The position numbers and the translations under genes are program-made. From positions 604,608 to 668,607 of the forward strand of contig JAJZUS010000001.1 of assembly GCA_021848365.1 (NCBI GenBank): DNA of 64,000 nt. The letters run 5' to 3'. The stretch comes from Actinomycetes bacterium (GTDB taxonomy: Bacteria > Actinomycetota > Acidimicrobiia > Acidimicrobiales > RAAP-2). Positions 54,172-64,000 of this stretch are shown piece after piece. Within the stretch, counting starts at the first letter, position 1. Each line of letters begins with the position of its first letter. The notes beneath the pieces were generated by a model that did no database searches, had not been told where the DNA came from, and was given only the letters and a program-made list of their open reading frames with translations.

Positions 54172-55308
54172 GTGCACAGCATCGCGGCCTACGGGGTCGT
54201 GGCCGCGGTGGCCGCCGTCGTGACCATGCTGCTCACCCGTCCGGCACGGGCCGTCTCGCTGCGCGTCGGCTACACGGCCCAGCCCGACGCCCGCAAGGTC
54301 CACCAGACCGTGACGCCCTACGGGGGCGGGGCGGCGATGCTGATCGGCCTCTCGGTCGCCGTCATCGTCGCGGCGACCATCCCGGCGCTGCGGCCGGTCG
54401 TCACGGGGTCCCACGAGATGCTCGGGGTGGTGCTCGCGGCGGGGATCATCTTCGTCGTCGGGGTCGTCGACGACTTCCGGGACATGTCGGCCCCCGCGAA
54501 GGTCGCGGGCCAGTTCCTCGCCGCTTCGGTCCTGTACTTCAGCGGCACCACGATGTACCAGCTGAAGCTGCCCTTCGCCGGTTTCATCGTGCTGGCCCCG
54601 TCGATGCTCCCGGTCATCACGGCCGTCTGGGTCTTCGCGATCTCGAACGCCATCAACCTCATCGACGGCCTCGACGGCCTCGCCGCGGGCATCGTGGCGA
54701 TCGCCGCGGCGACGCTCTGCCTCTACGGGCTCCGCCTGGAGGACCTGGGGCTGCTGCCCGTGAGCAACGTCGGACCCCTCGTGGCGGCGCTCGCCGCGGG
54801 GGTCTCCCTCGGCTTCCTGCGCGACAACTTCCACCCGGCGAAGCTGTTCATGGGTGACGCGGGGGCCCTCCTGCTCGGCCTGCTCATGTCGGCCGCGACG
54901 ATGGTCATCGGGGGCCGGACCCCTCCGGCGAGCGGGGTGACCTTCTTCTTCTTCGCCCCCCTCGTCATCCCCTTCCTCATCCTCGGCGTCCCCCTCCTCG
55001 ACGCCGCGTGGGCCTTCGTGCGCCGCACGGCGTCGGGTCAGGGCTTCCACACCCCCGACAAGAACCACATCCACCACCGCCTGATGCGCCTGGGGCACGG
55101 GCACCGGCGCACGGTGGTCATCCTGTGGCTCTGGACGGCCGTGCTCTGCGGTTTCGTGCTGTTTCCGCTCTTCGAACCGCGGATCAACGTGGCCATCCCC
55201 TTCGGCGTGGCCCTACTCGCCGTCGGCCTGCTCACCTGGCTCAGCCCCCTCTTCACGCGTCGCGCGGGCGCGGAGGAGGACGAGCCCTCGACCCGGGTGT
55301 CACCGTGA
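54172..55308 (+). CDS. wecA: Undecaprenyl-phosphate GlcNAc-1-phosphate transferase-like (WecA/TagO family)
   Basis: A 378-residue polytopic enzyme that links a sugar 1-phosphate to undecaprenyl phosphate, starting a cell-envelope glycan. The family motifs are visible: RKVHQTVTPYGGG, GVVDDFRDMS, NAINLIDGLDGLAAG, FMGDAGALLLG and the cytoplasmic HIHHRLMRLGH loop. Ten or so membrane helices. Mycobacteria have rfe/wecA in the same place just before the atp operon. It overlaps the next gene by 4 bp. Confidence 0.9.
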   Translation: MHSIAAYGVVAAVAAVVTMLLTRPARAVSLRVGYTAQPDARKVHQTVTPYGGGAAMLIGLSVAVIVAATIPALRPVVTGSHEMLGVVLAAGIIFVVGVVDDFRDMSAPAKVAGQFLAASVLYFSGTTMYQLKLPFAGFIVLAPSMLPVITAVWVFAISNAINLIDGLDGLAAGIVAIAAATLCLYGLRLEDLGLLPVSNVGPLVAALAAGVSLGFLRDNFHPAKLFMGDAGALLLGLLMSAATMVIGGRTPPASGVTFFFFAPLVIPFLILGVPLLDAAWAFVRRTASGQGFHTPDKNHIHHRLMRLGHGHRRTVVILWLWTAVLCGFVLFPLFEPRINVAIPFGVALLAVGLLTWLSPLFTRRAGAEEDEPSTRVSP

Positions 55309-55553
55309 GCCCCGACGAGGACGACCCCGGCCCTGACCAGCCCCGACGGGACGAGGACCCGCCCTGGATCGGCCTCGGCGCCTTCGCCGCGCTCGGTACG
55401 ACGATCGCCCTCATCGAGGCCGCCGGCGTCCTCGGCGGGATCTGGGTCGACCACCTCCTCGGATCCTCACCGTGGGGGCTCCTCGTCGGGGTAGTGTTGG
55501 CGACGGTCGCCGCCGTGGTAAGCGTCATGAAGCAAGTCCGGCGTTTCCTCTAG
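55305..55553 (+). CDS. atpZ: AtpZ/AtpI-like small membrane protein
   Basis: An 82-residue protein. A charged, Asp/Pro-rich N-terminus (about 22 residues) is followed by two membrane helices: WIGLGAFAALGTTIALIEAAG and GLLVGVVLATVAAVVSVM, the pattern of AtpZ/putative F0F1 subunits that precede atpB. GTG at 55305 overlaps the transferase stop as GTGA. Its role may lie in Mg2+ supply or c-ring assembly. Confidence 0.75.
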   Translation: MSPDEDDPGPDQPRRDEDPPWIGLGAFAALGTTIALIEAAGVLGGIWVDHLLGSSPWGLLVGVVLATVAAVVSVMKQVRRFL

Positions 55554-55566
55554 AGAAAATCCGCCC

Positions 55567-55974
55567 GTGCTCGAGAACCTGCCCGTCACCACGCTCGCGC
55601 GTCTACTGCGACGCACAACGCTCTCCGCACTCGTCGTCGGTGCGCTCGGCTTCGTGGTGGCCCTGCTCGTGGCCCCGCCGCTCGCGGCCCTGGGCGTCGC
55701 CCTGGGCGTCGCCCTCGCGATCCTCAACCTCCGCTTCCTCGACCGCCAGGTCGCCCGGGTCGAGGTGCGAGGCGGGGAGGACCGCAAGGCGGTGCGCCGC
55801 CAGCTCGGCGGGCGGACCACCGGTCGGCTCGCCGTCGTGACGGTGGTCGTCCTCGGGCTTTTGTGGCTGAGCCCCCCCCTGGGCTTGGGTATTGTGTCAG
55901 GGCTCGTGCTCTACCAGATCGTGTTCGTGGTGAATGTGATGCGGGCGGTAGCGAGCCAGGGAGGACCGCAGTGA
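55567..55974 (+). CDS. atpI: ATP synthase subunit I-like membrane protein
   Basis: A 135-residue protein with four predicted helices in two pairs (about 20-52 and 86-125) and a charged loop between them, RQVARVEVRGGEDRKAVRRQ. Position directly before atpB and topology fit the AtpI/UncI assembly chaperone; sequence identity to known AtpI is weak by eye. Starts at GTG 55567, 13 nt after the previous stop, and overlaps atpB by 4 bp. Confidence 0.7.
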   Translation: MLENLPVTTLARLLRRTTLSALVVGALGFVVALLVAPPLAALGVALGVALAILNLRFLDRQVARVEVRGGEDRKAVRRQLGGRTTGRLAVVTVVVLGLLWLSPPLGLGIVSGLVLYQIVFVVNVMRAVASQGGPQ

Positions 55975-56756
55975 GGATGCTGGACGCCATGGGGCAGATC
56001 CACCCCGGCGTGCACCCAACGGTGCACGTCCTCGGCCTGACGATCGACATCGACGCGGTGACCTCGTCCATCGTCGCCGCGATCATCCTGCTGGCCCTGG
56101 GCTTCGCCGCCGCGCGCCGCGCGACGAGCGGCGTGCCGGGCAAGCTCCAGCTCTTCTGGGAGTTCCTCATCGAGCAGGTCGGCGACCTCGCGGACTCGGC
56201 GATCGGCAAGGAGGGCCGTCGGTTCGTGCCGATCGGGGTGACCCTCGGGCTCTACATCCTCATCGCCAACTGGATCGGCTTCCTGCCCTCGGCCCTGCGC
56301 CCGGGCGTCAGCTCGGAGATCCTGCCCGCCCCCACGGCCGACGTGAACCTGCCCCTCGCGATGGCGCTCTTCGTCATCGTCTGGGTCCACGTCGAGTCGA
56401 TCCGGGCCCGCGGCTTCAAGGGCTACGTGCGCCACTACTTCCAGCCCTACGGGATCCTGGCGCCGATCAACGTGATCGAGGAGCTCACCAAGCCGATCAC
56501 GCTGACCTTCCGACTCTTCGGCAACATCTTCTCCGGCAGCCTGATGGTGGTCGTCATGGCCGCCCTGCTGCCCGTCTACGTCGTGCCCTTCGGCGAGATC
56601 ATCTGGAAGCCGTTCGACCTCTTCATCGGCGCGATCCAGGCCTTCATCTTCACCCTGCTCACCATCTTGTACTTCGGCATGGCGATGAGCCACGACGAGC
56701 ACGAGGAGCACCCGGCCGCCCCCGCGGGGGCCGTGCCGGTCCCGGCCTCTCACTAA
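55971..56756 (+). CDS. atpB: ATP synthase F0 subunit a
   Basis: A 261-residue membrane subunit forming the proton half-channels. The essential Arg lies in the [13 protein letters not shown] helix, and the last helix has [21 protein letters not shown] at 55971 is preferred: GGGAGGA lies 6 nt upstream and the start is coupled to the previous stop as GTGA; ATG at 55977 is an alternative. Confidence 0.95.
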   Translation: MRMLDAMGQIHPGVHPTVHVLGLTIDIDAVTSSIVAAIILLALGFAAARRATSGVPGKLQLFWEFLIEQVGDLADSAIGKEGRRFVPIGVTLGLYILIANWIGFLPSALRPGVSSEILPAPTADVNLPLAMALFVIVWVHVESIRARGFKGYVRHYFQPYGILAPINVIEELTKPITLTFRLFGNIFSGSLMVVVMAALLPVYVVPFGEIIWKPFDLFIGAIQAFIFTLLTILYFGMAMSHDEHEEHPAAPAGAVPVPASH

Positions 56757-56781
56757 GTCCCAACCCAGGAGGAACACAACA

Positions 56782-57048
56782 ATGGCAAATCCCTCAGACG
56801 TCGGATCGGCCGTCCGCATCGCGGGCGCGCTGGTCGGTGGCGGCCTGGCCCTCGGTGGCGGCGCCATCGGTGCGGCGATCGGTGACGGTCTGGCCGGTAG
56901 CCAGACGATCGCCGCGATCGCGCGTCAGCCGGAGATCGAGAACAAGGCTCGTCAGTACTTCTTCCTGACGGTCGGTCTGGTCGAGGCCATGTACTTCATC
57001 AACCTGCTGTTCATGGTCGTCTTCGTCTACGTCTTCCAGAAGCAGTAG
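56782..57048 (+). CDS. atpE: ATP synthase F0 subunit c
   Basis: An 88-residue hairpin of two helices that forms the rotor ring. The first helix has the glycine-rich packing motif [16 protein letters not shown]; the loop has ARQPE; the ion-binding Glu68 is in GLVEAMYF. The residue after Glu68 is Ala rather than the Ser/Thr of Na+ rings, so proton coupling is expected. A good AGGAGG ribosome binding site precedes ATG. Confidence 0.96.
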   Translation: MANPSDVGSAVRIAGALVGGGLALGGGAIGAAIGDGLAGSQTIAAIARQPEIENKARQYFFLTVGLVEAMYFINLLFMVVFVYVFQKQ

Positions 57049-57093
57049 TCCGCCCCGTCGTCGCCTAGCCCCGAGTAAAGAAGGTCACGAGAG

Positions 57094-57615
57094 ATGATTG
57101 GCGAGTCCGTCTTCCTGCTGCCCAACGGAACGTTCTTCGTCGAGTTGGCGGTGGTGGTCATCATCCTCTTCCTGGTCACGAAGTACATCCTTCCGCCGCT
57201 CAATCGAGCGATGGAGGGCCGCCAGGAGAAGATCCGCACCGCCCTGGAGGCGGCCGAGCGCGCTCGTGCGGAGGCGGCCGCCGCCGACGACGAGCGATCC
57301 CAGGTCCTCAACCAGGCCCGGGAGCAGGCGCGAGAGATCGTCGCCTCGGCTCAGGCCCTCGCGGAGCAGGTGAAGACCGAGGCCGGGGGTCGCGGCCAGG
57401 CCGAGTACGAGCGCATCGTCGAGTCGGCGCACGACGAGGTCACCGTGGCCCGCCAGCGCGCCATCGAGGAGGCCTCGGCCCGCATCGGCGAGATCGTCTT
57501 CGACCTGGTGACCAGGATCGTCGGCCGTGAGGTCGACCAGAACGCGCACCAGGACCTCATCCGCGAGGCGATCGCCGCCCTCACGGCCGAGGCCCAGCGC
57601 GGGACGGGCAACTAG
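57094..57615 (+). CDS. atpF: ATP synthase F0 subunit b
   Basis: A 173-residue peripheral-stalk subunit. One N-terminal helix (about residues 11-33, FVELAVVVIILFLVTKYIL), then a long charged coiled coil rich in Ala/Glu/Arg. It is a separate b subunit; mycobacteria have in addition a fused b-delta protein, which is not seen here. Confidence 0.94.
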   Translation: MIGESVFLLPNGTFFVELAVVVIILFLVTKYILPPLNRAMEGRQEKIRTALEAAERARAEAAAADDERSQVLNQAREQAREIVASAQALAEQVKTEAGGRGQAEYERIVESAHDEVTVARQRAIEEASARIGEIVFDLVTRIVGREVDQNAHQDLIREAIAALTAEAQRGTGN

Positions 57616-57617
57616 AG

Positions 57618-58529
57618 ATGCTCCCCACGCTCGACGGGTACGCCGCCGCCCTCCTGGGTGCGATGGACGCGGCGTCGCTGGCCGCGACGGCCGACGGGCT
57701 GCGCGCACTCGAGCAGACCGTCCTCGGTCGTGCCGATCTGCGCGCCGTCCTGACCGACACCTCGTTGTCGGGACCGGTGCGCTCGAGCGTGGTGCGCGAG
57801 ATCCTCGAGGGCAAGGTGGGTGCTCCGGTCGTGCGGCTCGCCGGCTTCGCGGCCGGCGCCGTGCCGGCCCAGGAGGTGCCCCGCGCCTTCGGCGAGTTGG
57901 CCCTGGTGGCTCACACCCGTCGCGAGACGGGCAATCACGAGTCGGTCAATCTCGGGCTGCTCGAGGCGCGCAAGCGCGTCGCCGGCTTCACTGACGCCCT
58001 GCTCGAGGACCGGGTCGTCGAGGACTTCGCCCGCATCGAGCACGAGCTCTTCACGTGGGCGCGAGCGATCGAGACGAACGCGGACCTGCGACGACTGCTC
58101 ACCGACCGGGACGCGCCGCTTGCGGTGCGCCGGGGGGTCACGACGGACCTCCTCGGAGCCGGGGCCGACCCCGACACGCTGCGCATCGCCCTCTACCTCC
58201 TGGAGGGCGGGCGGCCGCGTGACGTGGTGGGAACCCTGGACTACCTGGTGGACCACGTGGCGCGCGCCCGGGACTGGCGCGTCGCACGCGTGCACACCGC
58301 GCGGACCCTCGCCGACGACGACCAGGCGGCCCTCGCCCGCTCGCTGAGCTCGCTCACCGGCGGGCCCGTCGAACTGCAGGTCGCGGAGGACCCGGCCCTC
58401 CTCGGAGGGGTGCTGGTCGAGGTGGGGGACCTACGCCTCGACGCCTCGATGCGCGGCCGGCTGGCCACGCTGCATGAGTCGGTGGCCGGGGGCCACCTCT
58501 ACCAGTCCACTCTCAATCGCAACGACTAA
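57618..58529 (+). CDS. atpH: ATP synthase F1 subunit delta (long, duplicated form)
   Basis: A 303-residue stalk subunit, well above the ~180 residues of most bacteria. Residues 130-303 are a standard delta: helical bundle then RVHTARTLADDDQAALARSL, DPALLGGVLVEVGD and SMRGRLATL. Residues 1-110 form another copy of the helical bundle: ADLRAVLTDTSLSGPVRSSV there parallels ADLRRLLTDRDAPLAVRRGV later. Actinobacterial deltas are known to be long. ATG is 2 nt after atpF. Confidence 0.92.
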   Translation: MLPTLDGYAAALLGAMDAASLAATADGLRALEQTVLGRADLRAVLTDTSLSGPVRSSVVREILEGKVGAPVVRLAGFAAGAVPAQEVPRAFGELALVAHTRRETGNHESVNLGLLEARKRVAGFTDALLEDRVVEDFARIEHELFTWARAIETNADLRRLLTDRDAPLAVRRGVTTDLLGAGADPDTLRIALYLLEGGRPRDVVGTLDYLVDHVARARDWRVARVHTARTLADDDQAALARSLSSLTGGPVELQVAEDPALLGGVLVEVGDLRLDASMRGRLATLHESVAGGHLYQSTLNRND

Positions 58530-58544
58530 CGACAAAGGAAGAAG

Positions 58545-60062
<1,518 letters not shown>

Positions 60063-60087
60063 GGACTGAGGACGGGAAGGAGCCGCC

Positions 60088-62416
<2,329 letters not shown>

Positions 62417-62418
62417 TC

Positions 62419-62850
62419 GTGGCCACCATGCTCGTCGAGATCGTGACGCCGGAGGCGGCCCTGTGGCAGGGGTCGGCTCAGGCGCTCATGGCCCGGTCCT
62501 CGGACGGGGAGTTCACGGTGCTGCCCCAGCACACGTCGCTCGTCACGGACGTGGTGCCCGGCGTGGTGCGAGTGGCGACGAGCGAGGGGGAGCAGTCCTT
62601 CTGCGTCCACGGCGGCTACGTGCAGGTCGGCCCGGGCGAGGAGCCCGGCACCACCCGCACGACGCTGCTCGCCGGGGTCGCCGAGCGCGTGTCGGAGATC
62701 GACGGGGCCCAGGCCCAGGCCGACAAGGAGCGCCTCGAGGCCGAACTCGCCCAACTGGGCCGCGACGGCGGCGAGGACCCGGTCGCCCGATCGGTCCTCG
62801 AGACCGAACTCGCCCGCGCGGAACTGCGCCTGCGGGCGATCGGTCGCTGA
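62419..62850 (+). CDS. atpC: ATP synthase F1 subunit epsilon
   Basis: A 143-residue rotor subunit. An N-terminal beta-barrel (LVEIVTPEAALWQGSAQAL, GEFTVLPQHTSLVTDV, CVHGGYVQV) is followed by a C-terminal pair of helices that can inhibit hydrolysis. GTG start 2 nt after atpD. Its stop codon forms half of a palindrome shared with the convergent gene. Confidence 0.94.
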   Translation: MATMLVEIVTPEAALWQGSAQALMARSSDGEFTVLPQHTSLVTDVVPGVVRVATSEGEQSFCVHGGYVQVGPGEEPGTTRTTLLAGVAERVSEIDGAQAQADKERLEAELAQLGRDGGEDPVARSVLETELARAELRLRAIGR

Positions 62851-62860
62851 TCAGCGACCG
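62841..62860. terminator. Perfect 20-bp palindrome spanning two convergent stop codons
   Basis: CGGTCGCTGATCAGCGACCG reads the same on both strands. Its centre TGATCA holds the TGA of atpC and the TGA of the CBS gene back to back. It may end both transcripts, or only reflect convergent coding of the same codons. Confidence 0.5.
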
Positions 62861-63282
62861 CTGACGTAGTCCAGCAGTTCGCGTCGCTCGCGCTCGAGGT
62901 CGTCGACGCGGGCCTTCACGACGTCGCCGATGGAGACGAGCCCGACCAGTCGACCATCGTCGAGGACCGGGACGTGGCGGATGCGCCGCTCGGTCATGGT
63001 GGTCATGAGGGCCGGGATCGTCGTCCCCGGCTCGCAGGTGACCACGTCGGCCGTCATCAGATCCCGGACGCGCTCCTCGAGGGCGTCCGTCCCGCTGCGG
63101 GCGAGCGCGCGCACCACGTCGCGCTCGCTCAGGATGCCGGCCAGTGGCCCCCGGCCGTCGACGACCACTAGGGCGCCGATGCCGCGCTCGCGCAGCAACT
63201 CGACGGCGTCGCGTACCGGGCGCTCGGCGCTCACGGTGGTGACGTCGTGACCCTTCGCGGCCAGTAGGTGCGCTACGTCCAT
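62851..63282 (-). CDS. Tandem CBS-domain protein
   Basis: A 143-residue protein made of two CBS domains (about residues 5-60 and 70-130; VVVDGRGPLAGILSERDVVRA and HVPVLDDGRLVGLVSIGDVV). Such stand-alone pairs bind adenine nucleotides as energy sensors. ATG at 63282 is chosen for the AGGAGAAGGGGGA ribosome binding site; a TACAGT -10 box lies at 63307-63312 on the minus strand. Confidence 0.88.
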   Translation of the reverse strand: MDVAHLLAAKGHDVTTVSAERPVRDAVELLRERGIGALVVVDGRGPLAGILSERDVVRALARSGTDALEERVRDLMTADVVTCEPGTTIPALMTTMTERRIRHVPVLDDGRLVGLVSIGDVVKARVDDLERERRELLDYVSGR

Positions 63283-63315
63283 GGAGTCCCCCTTCTCCTG
63301 AGCCGGACTGTAGAG

Positions 63316-63340
63316 CCCCTTCGGGCCCGGGGGCAAGGGG
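63316..63340 (-). terminator. Hairpin terminator after glpX
   Basis: CCCCTT (63316-63321) pairs with AAGGGG (63335-63340) around a GC-rich loop that can pair further through its GCCC and GGGC. It begins 5 nt past the glpX stop, on the minus strand, and precedes the promoter of the CBS gene. Confidence 0.55.
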
Positions 63341-63345
63341 ACGGC

Positions 63346-64000
63346 CTAGAAACCGGCGGTGGTGAACTCCTGGAGCTTGTTGTGCCGGTGGAAGGTCTCC
63401 ACGGTGCGCACCGTCCCCGACTGGGACCGCACCACCAGGGACTGGGTGGTCGCCCCGAACTCGGTGAAGCGCACGCCCTTCAGGAAGTCGCCGTCGGTGA
63501 TGGCGGTCGCCGAGAAGTAGCAGTTGTCCCCCTGGACCAGGTCGTCGGTCGTGAGCACGCGCTCGACGTGGTAGCCCTGGGCGACGGCGAGGGCGTGCTC
63601 GGTCTCGTCACGGGGGTGCAGGATCCCCTGGATCTCGCCCCCGAGGCCCTTCAGGGCGGCGGCCGCGATGACGCCCTCCGGCGTCCCGCCGATGCCGAAG
63701 AGGATGTCGGCTCCCGAGTTGGGCCAGGCCGTGGCGATCGCGCCGGTCACGTCGCCGTCGGAGATGAGCAGCACGCGGGCTCCCGCCTCGCGCACCTCGG
63801 CGATCAGGTCGTCGTGACGGGGCCGGTCGAGGACGACGACGCCGAGCTCCTGGACCGGCTTGCCGAGGCGCTTGGAGAGTTCCTTCAGGTTCTCGGTGAC
63901 TGTCGCGTTGATGTCGACGGCGCCGCGCCCGCGCGGGCCGACCGCGACCTTGCGCATGTAGACGCAGGGCCCCGGGTTGAACATGGTGTGACGCTCCGAG
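63346..64000 (-). CDS. glpX: Fructose-1,6-bisphosphatase class II, 3' part
   Basis: The C-terminal 217 or so residues of GlpX; the frame stays open past the window edge, so the N-terminus is missing. MFNPGPCVYMRKVAVGPRG, LISDGDVTGAIATA, GIGGTPEGVIAAAALK and the C-terminal TVRTVETFHRHNKL are characteristic. It dephosphorylates fructose 1,6-bisphosphate in gluconeogenesis, opposite in direction to the pyruvate kinase encoded elsewhere here. The Met at 63984 is internal, not the start. Confidence 0.95.
   Translation of the reverse strand, partial: SERHTMFNPGPCVYMRKVAVGPRGRGAVDINATVTENLKELSKRLGKPVQELGVVVLDRPRHDDLIAEVREAGARVLLISDGDVTGAIATAWPNSGADILFGIGGTPEGVIAAAALKGLGGEIQGILHPRDETEHALAVAQGYHVERVLTTDDLVQGDNCYFSATAITDGDFLKGVRFTEFGATTQSLVVRSQSGTVRTVETFHRHNKLQEFTTAGF

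Noticed and set aside
52885-55104. 739-codon minus-strand open frame opposite glyA and the WecA-like gene
   Set aside because: Same shadow effect; composition is Arg/Asp/Glu/Gly-rich and the plus strand carries unmistakable enzymes.
56782-57048. Sodium-coupled c-ring
   Set aside because: The residue after the ion-binding Glu68 is Ala, without the hydroxyl ligand needed for sodium.

Overview
The window is about 70% GC and gene-dense, with GTG or ATG starts, four-base GTGA stop/start overlaps, and many genes that begin 6 nt after a TANNNT box (likely leaderless). A mycofactocin locus, a class F sortase, and the order lysA-hom-thrC-rho-rpmE-prfA-prmC-tsaC ... wecA-atpIBEFHAGDC point to an actinobacterium. 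The homospermidine synthase, sulfide/persulfide genes and KorAB would fit a deep-branching, possibly acidimicrobial lineage. That placement is inference, because no rRNA is present.

Layout. 1-3.5 kb: mycofactocin genes mftA-mftB-mftC-mftD plus a mycofactocin-type SDR, with no mftE or mftF alongside. 3.5-5.0 kb: homospermidine synthase. 5.1-6.5 kb: an AAA/DUF4143 ATPase with a large inverted repeat upstream. 6.6-11.2 kb: a sulfide/persulfide operon (SQR-like flavoprotein, 48-aa small protein, CstR-like repressor, CoA-disulfide reductase/rhodanese fusion, 54-aa Cys-rich protein, methyltransferase) with a CstR-type operator on its promoter. 11.3-17.0 kb: cytochrome bd oxidase and its CydDC exporter. 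17.0-19.9 kb: cobalamin riboswitch and btuFCD-like importer. 19.8-27.7 kb: exported proteins (cutinase-like hydrolase, DUF11 surface protein with class F sortase, CAP-like protein, S53 peptidase) and one gene remnant.

27.7-34.0 kb: a 2-oxoacid:ferredoxin oxidoreductase (KorAB) with a GltD-like Fe-S flavoprotein, divergent from pyruvate kinase. 34.0-37.3 kb: methyltransferase, acetyltransferase, a secreted collagen-like/pentapeptide protein, a featureless gap and tRNA-Arg(CCG). 37.3-45.5 kb: lysine/threonine biosynthesis, rho, L31, RF1, PrmC, TsaC. 45.5-52.3 kb: a minus-strand acyl-CoA carboxylase/AtuA-like catabolic operon that interrupts the usual actinobacterial gene order. 52.4-62.9 kb: rpiB, glyA, a WecA-like transferase and the complete F-type ATP synthase operon. 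62.9-64.0 kb: a CBS-domain protein and the 3' part of glpX, which runs off the window.

Together the genes suggest a respiratory organism that handles reduced sulfur, has a bd oxidase and a proton-type ATP synthase, imports B12, makes a redox cofactor of the mycofactocin type, and uses CoA-thioester catabolism. No rRNA, CRISPR array, insertion sequence or prophage was seen.
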